NCBI GenBank assembly: GCA_018267195.1
Contig: JAFDYY010000016.1
Coordinates: forward strand, 1-57,480
Length of the DNA: 57,480 bases
Direction: 5' to 3'
Source of the DNA: Bacteroidota bacterium
GTDB taxonomy: Bacteria; Bacteroidota; Bacteroidia; Cytophagales; Cyclobacteriaceae
The notes under the pieces are model-generated. The model was given only the letters and a program-made list of their open reading frames with translations. It was not told the origin of the DNA and ran no database searches. Positions 25,850-33,305 of the stretch are shown one piece after another. Position numbers and translations under genes: made by a program. Each line of letters opens with the position of its first letter. The stretch's first letter is position 1.

Positions 25850-26679
25850 TGGAAGAAGAAAAAGAAATGTCTTTCCTCGACCACCTCGAGGAATTGCGAT
25901 GGCATGTGGTGCGGTCTGTGGCCGCCATTATTATATGTTCTATTTTAGGTTTTGTTTTTGTAGAATGGATATTCGACCATATCCTTTTTGCTCCCAGCCG
26001 GATTGATTTTCCCACCTTTAAGTGGCTTTGCGAATTAGGCAAAATGGTGGGTGCCGAAGATCAGCTATGCGTAAAAGCGTTCGACTTTAAAGTGCAGAGC
26101 CGCAATATGACGGGCCAATTTATGATGTCCATCACCGCTTCGTTTGTAATCGGCCTGATCGTTGCCTTCCCGTATGTATTTTGGGAAATCTGGAGCTTTA
26201 TAAAACCCGGGCTTTATCGAAAAGAAAAATCTTCCGCGCGCGGAGCCGTCTTTGCTGTATCGTTTTTATTTCTGCTGGGGGTCGCTTTTGGTTATTACAT
26301 TTTGTCGCCCATGACAATCTGGTTTTTATCTACTTACACCGTGAGCTCGCAAATTGTAAATCAGTTCGACATTACTTCGTATGTTTCTACCGTGGTAAGT
26401 ATGGTACTCGGCTGTGGTCTGCTCTTTCAATTCCCTACTGCAGTTTACTTCCTAACTAAAATCGGCATGCTTACGCCCCAATTCATGCGAAAATTCCGCA
26501 AGCACTCTATTGTGGGCATTGTAATCGGAAGTGCCATCATCACACCTTCCTCTGACCCGTTTACTTTAATGCTGGTGGCCTTGCCTCTTTACATCTTATT
26601 TGAAATCAGTATATTCATCTCGGCTATGGTGATGAAGCAAAAGGAAAAGGAAGAAACTGCTGAACTAAAACAAAACTAA
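25849..26679 (+). CDS. tatC: Twin-arginine translocase subunit TatC
   Basis: 276 residues with the six transmembrane helices of TatC. The N-terminal 'MSFLDHLEELRWHVVRS' is the family signature that contacts the twin-arginine signal peptide, and 'RKEKSSARGAVFAVSFLFLLGVAFGYY' style sequence follows in the third helix region (given here only in part in the protein). The segment between helices 1 and 2 (about residues 45-85) is longer than in E. coli, as in other bacteroidetes. TatC is the receptor of the Tat pathway for folded proteins. No tatA gene is in this window. It is co-transcribed with glyA and rpiB. Confidence 0.95.
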   Translation: MEEEKEMSFLDHLEELRWHVVRSVAAIIICSILGFVFVEWIFDHILFAPSRIDFPTFKWLCELGKMVGAEDQLCVKAFDFKVQSRNMTGQFMMSITASFVIGLIVAFPYVFWEIWSFIKPGLYRKEKSSARGAVFAVSFLFLLGVAFGYYILSPMTIWFLSTYTVSSQIVNQFDITSYVSTVVSMVLGCGLLFQFPTAVYFLTKIGMLTPQFMRKFRKHSIVGIVIGSAIITPSSDPFTLMLVALPLYILFEISIFISAMVMKQKEKEETAELKQN

Positions 26680-26690
26680 CTTTCTAACGG

Positions 26691-27122
26691 ATGGAAAAAA
26701 TTGCAATTGGTGCCGACCATGCCGGGTTTGAACTGAAAGAGCAACTGAAAAAAGAACTCGAAAAAAAGGGGTATGTCATTCACGACTTTGGAACGTATCG
26801 TGCAGAAGCAGTCGATTATGCCGACTTTGCTCATCCGGTTTCTCTTGCCGTAGAAAAAAAAGAATTTGATCTGGGGCTTTTAATTTGCGGGAGCGCCAAT
26901 GGCGTGGCGATGACCGCCAACAAACATCAGGGCATACGCGCAGCCATCTGCTGGACGGAGGAGCTTGCTTCTTTGGCCCGCCAACACAACAACGCCAACG
27001 TATTATGTTTGCCCGCCCGCTTTATCAGTTCCGAGTTAGCCGAAAAAATTTTAGATCGTTTTTTGCATGCCTCTTTTGAAGGAGGAAGGCACGCCCGAAG
27101 AGTTGATAAAATTTCCTGTTAA
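26691..27122 (+). CDS. rpiB: Ribose 5-phosphate isomerase B
   Basis: 143 residues, the usual length. 'IGADHAGFELKE' carries the phosphate-binding Asp9-His10, and 'LLICGSANGVAMTANKHQGIRAA' holds the catalytic Cys66. The typical glycine at position 69 of the CGSGxG loop is Ala here (CGSANG), a mild change. 'RQHNNANVLCLPARF' near the C-terminus is also standard. It isomerises ribose 5-phosphate and ribulose 5-phosphate in the pentose phosphate pathway. It sits 11 bp after tatC and 5 bp before a nitroreductase. Confidence 0.92.
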   Translation: MEKIAIGADHAGFELKEQLKKELEKKGYVIHDFGTYRAEAVDYADFAHPVSLAVEKKEFDLGLLICGSANGVAMTANKHQGIRAAICWTEELASLARQHNNANVLCLPARFISSELAEKILDRFLHASFEGGRHARRVDKISC

Positions 27123-27127
27123 GAACC

Positions 27128-27721
27128 ATGACAATGTTCGATGTTTTTCAGTTCAACCAACTGATCCATGCCCGCAGGTCGGTTTACGCCAAAGATTATA
27201 CAGGCGAAAAAATAGATGATGCCATCGTAAAACAAATGCTGGAAAATGCTATCTGGGCACCTACACACAAGCTTACTGAGCCCTGGCATTTTGTAGTGTT
27301 TGCAAAGGAAGGATTAAAAAAATTAGCTGACTTTCAAAGCGAATGTTATAAAGAAGTAGCCACTCTAAATGGTACATTTGATGAAACGAAATACGAAGGG
27401 CTGAAGAAAAAACCATTACAATGTTCGCATGTTATTGCCGTGGGCATGAAGCGCGATAAGAAAAAAAGTTTACCCGAATGGGAAGAGATGGGGGCTGTAT
27501 TTTGTGCCATCCAAAATATCTACCTCACCGCCACAGCATATGGCATTGGTTGTTATCTGGGCACGGGTGGAATTACCTCGTTTGAAGAGGCAAAAACATT
27601 TTTTGATTTAACCGAAGAAGATAAATTGCTTGGCTTTATCTATCTGGGCATCCCCAAAACAGGTCTGCCGGATACCCGAAAAAGAAAACCTGCTGAAGAA
27701 AAAATAAAATGGATCAGCTGA
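27128..27721 (+). CDS. Nitroreductase family protein
   Basis: 197 residues of the FMN-dependent nitroreductase fold (RutE/HadB/YdjA-like group). The N-terminal 'IHARRSVYAKDYTGEKIDD' contains the FMN phosphate-binding Arg pair, 'WAPTHKLTEPWHFVVF' follows, and 'ENIYLTATAYGIG'-type sequence (here 'QNIYLTATAYGIG') with 'LGFIYLGIPK' closes the core. Such enzymes use NAD(P)H to reduce nitro compounds, quinones or enones; the native substrate cannot be deduced. The gene overlaps the next by 13 bp. ATG 27134 is an alternative start. Confidence 0.88.
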   Translation: MTMFDVFQFNQLIHARRSVYAKDYTGEKIDDAIVKQMLENAIWAPTHKLTEPWHFVVFAKEGLKKLADFQSECYKEVATLNGTFDETKYEGLKKKPLQCSHVIAVGMKRDKKKSLPEWEEMGAVFCAIQNIYLTATAYGIGCYLGTGGITSFEEAKTFFDLTEEDKLLGFIYLGIPKTGLPDTRKRKPAEEKIKWIS

Positions 27722-28662
27722 TTTCAAAAGAAGATATTGAAGCCGCCCATGAACGCATTCGGCCTTACATTCACCGCACTCCGGTAATAACCAGCCAAAG
27801 CATAAATGAACAAGCCGGCTGTTCGCTCTTTTTTAAATGTGAAAATTTTCAAAAAGTAGGTGCCTTTAAAGCGCGTGGCGCCATGAATGCAGCGCTCTCC
27901 CTCTCCCCCGAACAATTAACAAAGGGTTTGGCAACCCACTCCTCCGGCAACCATGCTCAGGCCATTGCTCGCGCAGCCAACATACTGGGCATAAAATCAT
28001 ACATTGTTATGCCACGTACTGCTCCGGAAATTAAGAAAAGAGGCGTACGCGGATATGGTGGAATTATTTTTGAATGTGAGCCTACCTTAACCGCACGCGA
28101 ACAAATGCTGGCAACAGTAGTGAAAGAAACTCAGGCCACGGAAATCCATCCTTTTAATAATTATGAAGTAATAACCGGGCAGGCTACTGCCGCCAAAGAA
28201 TTATTTGAAGAAGTAAAAAACTTAGATCTAATTTTCGTTCCTGTTGGGGGGGGCGGCTTGTTGAGCGGAACAGCTTTAGCCACCAGTTATTTTTCGGCCA
28301 GCACAGCCGTTATTGCTGCCGAGCCGGCTGGTTCGGATGACACCTTTCGTTCTTTACAAAGTGGCAAAATAGAACCTGCCCAGTCGCAATCGGTGGCCGA
28401 TGGGTTGCTCACTTCGTTGGGCAACAAAACCTTTCCTATTATTAAAAAGCACGTACAAGAAGTTATTACCGTTTCTGACCCGGAAATTATTTTTGCTATG
28501 CGATTGGTATGGGAGCGTTTGAAAATAATTATTGAACCTTCTGCGGCTGTGCCCGTGGCAGCTGTTCTAAAATCACGAGAAAAATTCGATCGAAAAAAAA
28601 TAGGAGTGATCCTCTCCGGTGGGAATGTGGATTTGGAAAAAATGTTGAAACTGTTTTCCTGA
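27709..28662 (+). CDS. PLP-dependent threonine/serine dehydratase or serine racemase
   Basis: 317 residues, a fold-type II PLP enzyme without an ACT regulatory domain. The cofactor lysine is Lys54 in 'KVGAFKARGAMNA'; 'SSGNHAQAIA' binds the substrate carboxylate, and 'VPVGGGGLLSG' is the glycine loop holding the PLP phosphate. The short form is catabolic threonine dehydratase or serine racemase-like, deaminating Thr/Ser to the keto acid or racemising serine. Association with glyA in the same operon suggests serine/threonine metabolism. The terminal 'VILSGGNVDL' is conserved in the family. Choice between the two activities is not possible from sequence. Confidence 0.88.
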   Translation: MDQLISKEDIEAAHERIRPYIHRTPVITSQSINEQAGCSLFFKCENFQKVGAFKARGAMNAALSLSPEQLTKGLATHSSGNHAQAIARAANILGIKSYIVMPRTAPEIKKRGVRGYGGIIFECEPTLTAREQMLATVVKETQATEIHPFNNYEVITGQATAAKELFEEVKNLDLIFVPVGGGGLLSGTALATSYFSASTAVIAAEPAGSDDTFRSLQSGKIEPAQSQSVADGLLTSLGNKTFPIIKKHVQEVITVSDPEIIFAMRLVWERLKIIIEPSAAVPVAAVLKSREKFDRKKIGVILSGGNVDLEKMLKLFS

Positions 28663-28735
28663 CCCCGCTCCTTATTAAATTTTTTTTTTCATTCATGCAA
28701 AGCCTCTTCACAAGAAGAACTGCGAAGAAGGAAAA

Positions 28736-29227
28736 CTAATGGTTCTTTTTAGAAAAAAACCGGCTAACTAGAAAAGCCAATGGAAGCCCGATAGCCATTA
28801 TCAAAATACCCATCGCAATAAAGGCGGATTTTAATTTGAATGGAAAAGAAGGCGTATTGGATAACGGCAAAATAAGTTGGTTCATTACAAGCCACACGAA
28901 AATACCATAAAGAATACCTGTCAATATTTTATTTATTGACAAAAAAGAAATTCTGGGATAAATAAAAAAGAAAAATATAGTCCAGATAAGTGCAATACAA
29001 TAATGAAAGAAGATGCCTAAAATGGCGTAGAGCATTCCCCCCTCTAATGCTGTGTTGCCAAAAAACCCACTGGCGATGTACCGAAACATATCAAGCGGAT
29101 TCCTATCATAGATAAGTGTTTGAATAATAGCTGAAGCCAAATCTAAGCTGCCGACAAGCAGCCATGCCTGGAGGATTGCTGTCCCTCTGCCTTTTCTCCC
29201 TTCGGGTTTTAATTGATTCGTTATCAT
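28736..29227 (-). CDS. Small polytopic membrane protein (DUF1440/YagU-like)
   Basis: 163 residues with about four transmembrane helices: 'ILQAWLLVGSLDLASAIIQT', 'GMLYAILGIFFHYCIALIW', 'ILTGILYGIFVWLVMNQLI' and a C-terminal 'AMGILIMAIGLPLAFLV', ending with basic 'RFFSKKNH'. The order of helices with 'FHYCIALIW' and 'YGIFVWLVMNQLILPL' recalls YagU/DUF1440-type inner-membrane proteins, but no catalytic motif is present. It is a single gene, convergent with the dehydratase and separated from it by 73 bp. Function unknown. Confidence 0.72.
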   Translation of the reverse strand: MITNQLKPEGRKGRGTAILQAWLLVGSLDLASAIIQTLIYDRNPLDMFRYIASGFFGNTALEGGMLYAILGIFFHYCIALIWTIFFFFIYPRISFLSINKILTGILYGIFVWLVMNQLILPLSNTPSFPFKLKSAFIAMGILIMAIGLPLAFLVSRFFSKKNH

Positions 29228-29470
29228 AAAACGATTATTTTTTTTCTCTGCAGACTCTGCGCCTATTGCGCCTGACCTTTAACATCCAATTTAAGTTCAT
29301 CAACTCTCTTCGTTAAATCAATGTCTTTTAACCTATCACCATGCAACACTTCTTAGTACTAACAACATAAATTCCTCCACCCATGTTATTTATTAAACAG
29401 AAATATTGGTCTATTAACTGTGCTCTCTCTGCAAAATAAATGAAGAGCCGATCGCTTAACCGAATGCCTT

Positions 29471-30703
29471 TTAAATTTCATTCAACAGAATAAACTCTTT
29501 CGTTAGTATGTCTGAGCCTCGCCTTAGTTCGATTACAATTTTCTTGCCCGGCTTGCTGTCGAAGTAGTTATTTACCTGGCTCAACTGCATCGCTTCGGTG
29601 GCGTTGCCGTTTAGTTTCAAAATCTTATCTCCGGCCAGTATGCCTGCCCAATAGCCCGGTGAGTTTTGCCTTACGTTTGTCACGCTAAATTCATTCAGCG
29701 TTTGGCCCTCGGCTTTTACGGAAAGGCCACTCATATTATAGTATGATTTTTTACGCAAGGTAGAATTGGGTTTTACATAAATACGTTCATTGGGAAAATC
29801 AAACACTACATCAAAGCGGCTTAGTACTTCTCCACCAATAGAGCCATTTCGATACACGCTCTTATGTAAGCGCAGGGTGTCAAAATAACTTTTGGAATCG
29901 GGAAAACTGGTGATCATATCCGGAATAATATACTTTCCAATTTTAAGTTGTTTTATTCTCGCCATCCGGCCCAGAATATCGCCCCCCAGCCCCCGGCCTA
30001 CAATACACTCTATGTTTCGCGGAGGTAATACAATTTTGTTGTTCGATTCGGTATCTAAAAAAAGGCCGTGGCTGGCTCCAGTATCAATCATCAGCTTCGC
30101 GCTAATAATGGTGGTATCATTCATTCTGAGTTCGGTTACATAATAGGGCTTGGTGTCTTCCACCGTTATATGCAACCGGGAGTATTTTCGACTGGGTTTA
30201 AATTTGGGCGGGGTCATGAGTATGAGCCTTCTGGCTTTGTAATCTATCTTCACCACAAAGCGGCTAAAAAGTTCATAGCCGAGAATGCCGTGTACTTCTG
30301 ATCCGAGCGAACTCCTCAATTCAAGAAAATCATTTTCAAGCACCATCATAGCGTGACCCTTGCCCCGAACTCCGGGCATATCAATCGTTACATTGTTAGC
30401 GATGTAAGCATTCACTGTATTTTTTCCGCCCGGGGCTGAGATGGTAATTTTTTTTGAATAGGGAAGGCGCAAAATATCGCTGTACATTTTATCGGTTAAA
30501 ATGGTGGTGCGCACTCCGGTATCTACAATAAACCTTAGCGGTAGCTGGTTATTTAATATTACTGGCACCACTATTAGGTTATTATGGATTTCGATAGGTA
30601 TTTCTACTTTCTTGGCATTATTGGTAAGGGCAAAACCTAACTGTGCCAAACTTTGTAAAGCAGCAAAGCATACCAACATAAGGGCAAAGGCAACCCGTAT
30701 CAT
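29471..30703 (-). CDS. Secreted aspartyl protease with two retropepsin-like motifs and a PDZ domain
   Basis: 410 residues: signal peptide (about 1-20), a first aspartyl-protease lobe with 'FIVDTGVRTTIL' (Asp61), a second lobe with 'LMIDTGASHGLFL' (Asp207), and a C-terminal PDZ domain (about 325-400; 'GYWAGILAGDKILKLNGN' is the carboxylate-binding loop region). Most bacterial proteins of this class have one DTG motif and must dimerise; two motifs in one chain could make a pseudo-dimeric enzyme. PDZ domains recognise C-termini or exposed hydrophobic peptides, fitting envelope protein quality control. The gene stands 41 bp from the LOG gene upstream and is followed by a gap of 243 bp. Catalytic activity is predicted only. 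Confidence 0.86.
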   Translation of the reverse strand: MIRVAFALMLVCFAALQSLAQLGFALTNNAKKVEIPIEIHNNLIVVPVILNNQLPLRFIVDTGVRTTILTDKMYSDILRLPYSKKITISAPGGKNTVNAYIANNVTIDMPGVRGKGHAMMVLENDFLELRSSLGSEVHGILGYELFSRFVVKIDYKARRLILMTPPKFKPSRKYSRLHITVEDTKPYYVTELRMNDTTIISAKLMIDTGASHGLFLDTESNNKIVLPPRNIECIVGRGLGGDILGRMARIKQLKIGKYIIPDMITSFPDSKSYFDTLRLHKSVYRNGSIGGEVLSRFDVVFDFPNERIYVKPNSTLRKKSYYNMSGLSVKAEGQTLNEFSVTNVRQNSPGYWAGILAGDKILKLNGNATEAMQLSQVNNYFDSKPGKKIVIELRRGSDILTKEFILLNEI

Positions 30704-30726
30704 ATTTACAAGCTAACTAAAATGCC

Positions 30727-30743
30727 GCACAAATTTTTTGTGC
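30727..30743 (-). terminator. Hairpin between LOG and aspartyl protease genes
   Basis: GCACAAA and TTTGTGC pair perfectly around a TTT loop immediately after the LOG gene stop. On the minus strand it is followed by a short T-containing stretch, not a strong run, so termination may be partial. Confidence 0.4.
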
Positions 30744-30744
30744 T

Positions 30745-31287
30745 CTATAAGAGATTTACGCCAAGTGCCGGGAGAAGGTTGCGGGGAGTGTCGGCAATAA
30801 TGATTTCAGAAAAATGCTTTTGGCTTAAAAAACCTTCGCTTACCATTTTTTGCATTTGGGCGATTAGCAAGTCAAAAAATGAATTGGTATTAAGTATCCC
30901 CACCGGTTGATTAATGAGTTTCAATTGTTTCCAGGATATTATTTCGGCCAATTCGTCTAGAGTCCCCCAACCACCGGGCAGCGCAATAAATGCATCCGAA
31001 ATTTCGGCCATCTTCCGCTTTCGGTCGTGCATGGTATGCACAATTTCCAACTGGGTAAGTCCGTTGTGTCCAACTTCTTTTCCCATTAAAAAATCGGGAA
31101 TAACCCCAATTACCTTGCCTCCATGCAAAAGCACTTCGTTGGCTAAAACGCCCATTAAGCCAACCTTGGCTCCGCCATAAACTAACGTAGATTTACTTCT
31201 GGCAATAAGAGTGCCTACTTCGGCTGTGACTTTTTGATATTGCAGGTCATGCCCGGAGGCCGATCCGCAAAAGACACAAATATTCAT
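30745..31287 (-). CDS. LOG family nucleotide 5'-monophosphate phosphoribohydrolase
   Basis: 180 residues of the TIGR00730/LOG family. The nucleotide-binding signature 'PGGWGTLDELAEIISWKQL' with catalytic Glu, and 'YGGAKVGLMG', are intact. Proteins of this family hydrolyse nucleoside 5'-monophosphates to free base and ribose 5-phosphate, including cytokinin nucleotides in plants and actinobacteria, and AMP in others. In bacteria without plant hosts the function is probably purine nucleotide turnover. It is preceded by an 8-bp gap and the 35-codon small ORF at 31296-31403, both served by one promoter. Confidence 0.9.
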   Translation of the reverse strand: MNICVFCGSASGHDLQYQKVTAEVGTLIARSKSTLVYGGAKVGLMGVLANEVLLHGGKVIGVIPDFLMGKEVGHNGLTQLEIVHTMHDRKRKMAEISDAFIALPGGWGTLDELAEIISWKQLKLINQPVGILNTNSFFDLLIAQMQKMVSEGFLSQKHFSEIIIADTPRNLLPALGVNLL

Positions 31288-31295
31288 TGAGCCGA

Positions 31296-31403
31296 TTAGT
31301 GCTTTATATCGTGCTCATTGTCGCTCACCTTGCTGTTGGGAAACAACCAGATAGAAACGATGGCCAGAACAAAAAGAGCTAAAACAATACCATAAACTGA
31401 CAT
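31296..31403 (-). CDS. Putative 35-residue single-span membrane protein
   Basis: This ORF has an ATG, a predicted transmembrane helix from about residue 5 to 21 ('GIVLALFVLAIVSIWLF'), and a polar, charged tail of fourteen residues with alternating acidic and basic residues ('NSKVSDNEHDIKH'). Its stop is 8 bp before the LOG start on the same strand. A well-spaced bacteroidete promoter (TTG-N22-TATTTTTG) places the likely transcription start about 16 nt before this ATG, so the ORF is the first frame of the LOG transcript. I do not recognise the sequence as CydX, CcoS or another known small subunit. It is a plausible real gene but conservation was not tested. Confidence 0.6.
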   Translation of the reverse strand: MSVYGIVLALFVLAIVSIWLFPNSKVSDNEHDIKH

Positions 31404-31422
31404 GACCTAAAATTTTATCTTT

Positions 31423-31455
31423 CAAAAATAGATTTCTCTTTTCAAATATTTGCAA
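31423..31455 (-). promoter_or_regulatory. Promoter of the small-ORF/LOG operon
   Basis: On the minus strand TTG (31455-31453), a 22-bp spacer and TATTTTTG (31430-31423) fit the bacteroidete consensus well. The predicted start is about 16 nt before ATG 31403. Confidence 0.62.
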
Positions 31456-31511
31456 TTTGCTGAAAGAAAAATAAGCGATATAAGTATAACCGGGTCTTCA
31501 GCCCTCCTTTC

Positions 31512-32057
31512 ATGAAAAAAAAATTGGCAATTGGCGGCATTATTATTGTTTTGCTTGTGGTGGCCTTTATTTTTATCCGGGTAAAAACAAAATCGCATAG
31601 CCCGGAAGAAACGGTTCGGTTTAAAGATGGCACATTAAAAATAGATATTTACTACAACCGGCCCTACAAAAAAGGACGGGAGATTTTTGGGAAACTGGTG
31701 CCTTTCGGCAAAACCTGGAGAACAGGAGCCAACGAAACCACCACATTTGAAACCAACCAGGATCTGAAGTTTGGCAATAACTTATTAAAAGCGGGCAAAT
31801 ACAGTTTGTGGTCTGTGCCGGGCGAAAAAACTTGGCAGGTTATATTCAATTCTGAAATTCCTTATTGGGGTGTTAACTTTGATGGAGAAGCACAACGAAA
31901 TGCTCCGGCCGATGTTCTTATTCAGGAGGTACCCGTAGTGATGCAGGATAAGATGTTTGATCAGTTCACCATATCTGTTGAAAAGGTAGTGGACGGAGCA
32001 GAGTTAGTTTTGATTTGGGACAAGACATTGGTTGTCGTTCCTTTTACTGTAAAATAA
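31512..32057 (+). CDS. DUF2911 family membrane-anchored protein
   Basis: 181 residues: an N-terminal transmembrane anchor ('LAIGGIIIVLLVVAFIFI') followed by a DUF2911 domain with its hallmarks 'IDIYYNRPYKKGREIFGKLVPFGKTWRTGANE', which I break up here as 'YYNRPYKKGR', 'LVPFGKTWRTGANE', 'LKAGKYSLWSVPGE' and 'WQVIFN'. The family is abundant in Bacteroidota and usually secreted; its function is unknown. Here it is bound to the inner membrane by an uncleaved anchor or a lipoprotein-free signal. It precedes the HisA-like gene by 10 bp on the same strand. Confidence 0.82.
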   Translation: MKKKLAIGGIIIVLLVVAFIFIRVKTKSHSPEETVRFKDGTLKIDIYYNRPYKKGREIFGKLVPFGKTWRTGANETTTFETNQDLKFGNNLLKAGKYSLWSVPGEKTWQVIFNSEIPYWGVNFDGEAQRNAPADVLIQEVPVVMQDKMFDQFTISVEKVVDGAELVLIWDKTLVVVPFTVK

Positions 32058-32067
32058 TTTATTCGAT

Positions 32068-32805
32068 ATGATTCAAGTAATACCCTCTATTGCAATACGC
32101 CAAAATAAAGTGGTGAAAATGCGCAAAGGCGATATCAATAGCGAAAAGATTTACGATGAAAATCCACTCGATCTGGCCAAGCGGTTTGAAGACCATGGCA
32201 TTGACGTTGTTCATATAGTAGATCTAGACGGGGCCGAGCGTGGCAGCCCCAAAAATTATCAGGTGATTGAAACCATTGCCGGTCACACTAATTTAAAGGT
32301 TGATTTTACGGGCGGCATCTCTACCGATGGAGATGTGGGCAAAGCATTTGAGTATGGGGCTGCCTATATTACGGCCTCCAGCGTGGCCGTTGCTCACCCC
32401 GAAATATTTTCACAATGGATCATATCATACGGCCGTGAAAAAATGACGTTAGGGGCCGATGTTACTGACATCAAATCTAAAATTGTAGCGTATCGGGGTT
32501 GGCAAAAGAAATCAGAAATCCATTTATTCGATCATCTCCAGTATTTTCATGACCGCGGTCTAAAGTATGCCAAATGCACCGATATTTCGCGCGATGGTGT
32601 TTTAGAAGGTCCGGCTTTTGAATTTTATCAGGAGTTGATAAACAAATTTCCCGATCTGAAAATATTAGCCAGCGGTGGAGTACGTGGGGTGGATGATATT
32701 AAGCGCCTAAACGACATGGGTATTTTTGCCGTCATTTTTGGCAAATCCTATTATGAAGGACTTCTCAATTTAAAAGACCTGAAACCATTTTTGATTAAAA
32801 ACTAA
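32068..32805 (+). CDS. HisA-like TIM-barrel isomerase paralogue lacking a catalytic Asp
   Basis: 245 residues along the whole HisA/His_biosynth barrel: 'VVHIVDLDGAERG', 'GADVTDIKSKIVAYRGW', 'KCTDISRDGVLEGP', 'LKILASGGVRGVDD' and 'FAVIFGKSYYEG'. In HisA the first strand reads IPAID and its Asp is a general acid/base; here it reads 'VIPSIAIRQNKVV' with Ala (codon GCA). The glycine-rich phosphate loop GGGI is 'FTGGIS'. The second catalytic Asp (in 'GADV') is present. No other his gene is adjacent. HisA isomerises ProFAR to PRFAR in histidine synthesis; this protein may have lost or changed that activity. Overall similarity to bacteroidete HisA is nevertheless clear. Confidence 0.82.
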   Translation: MIQVIPSIAIRQNKVVKMRKGDINSEKIYDENPLDLAKRFEDHGIDVVHIVDLDGAERGSPKNYQVIETIAGHTNLKVDFTGGISTDGDVGKAFEYGAAYITASSVAVAHPEIFSQWIISYGREKMTLGADVTDIKSKIVAYRGWQKKSEIHLFDHLQYFHDRGLKYAKCTDISRDGVLEGPAFEFYQELINKFPDLKILASGGVRGVDDIKRLNDMGIFAVIFGKSYYEGLLNLKDLKPFLIKN

Positions 32806-32823
32806 TACAGAAGATAGCATCCG

Positions 32824-33159
32824 CTAATCGCCCACGATATCAGAAATTTTGAATCGTTGAATTATAAAATACAAAAAGTTAAAAGAAAGCGGATTTTTTT
32901 CGTTTGATTTTAATTGCGGGTCTGATTTTTTTGATACCACCGGGTTATTTTCGATTGCTGGGCTTATTGTTTTAGCCGGTTTAGATTCAGGCTCCATTAA
33001 CAGAACCTTATCCTCATTCAGATGTAATTCTAAATGCATATTCAGTTCTTGCTGGCTCTCCATTTCAGCTTGCCGTTCTTTCTCCTGCGCCATGGCTTTG
33101 CTCCGGCTCGTTAAAACGAAAGCACCAATTGCCAATAAAACTGTTATTTTTAATCGCAT
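32824..33159 (-). CDS. Short secreted hypothetical protein
   Basis: 111 residues with a signal peptide ('ITVLLAIGAFVLTSRSKAMAQ'; cleavage likely after AMA), then a Glu/Gln-rich stretch ('KERQAEMESQQELNMHLEL'), a polar low-complexity middle, and a C-terminal hydrophobic patch 'SFNFLYFIIQRFKISDIVGD'. No family is recognised. It is a lone gene, convergent with the HisA-like gene 18 bp away and divergent from murF-alr. The composition is compatible with a small periplasmic or surface protein. Confidence 0.6.
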   Translation of the reverse strand: MRLKITVLLAIGAFVLTSRSKAMAQEKERQAEMESQQELNMHLELHLNEDKVLLMEPESKPAKTISPAIENNPVVSKKSDPQLKSNEKNPLSFNFLYFIIQRFKISDIVGD

Positions 33160-33305
33160 TTAAGGTAGCCCTTTCAATAGCAGAGCAATCTAAGAAAAAT
33201 TAGCGATTTTGTTCTATGATTTAAAAATTTTTAGCTGCCTGTTTACTAAAAAATGTTGAAATGACGCTACCCCGATCGTTTTAACCTCTATTCAATTTTT
33301 TTAAA

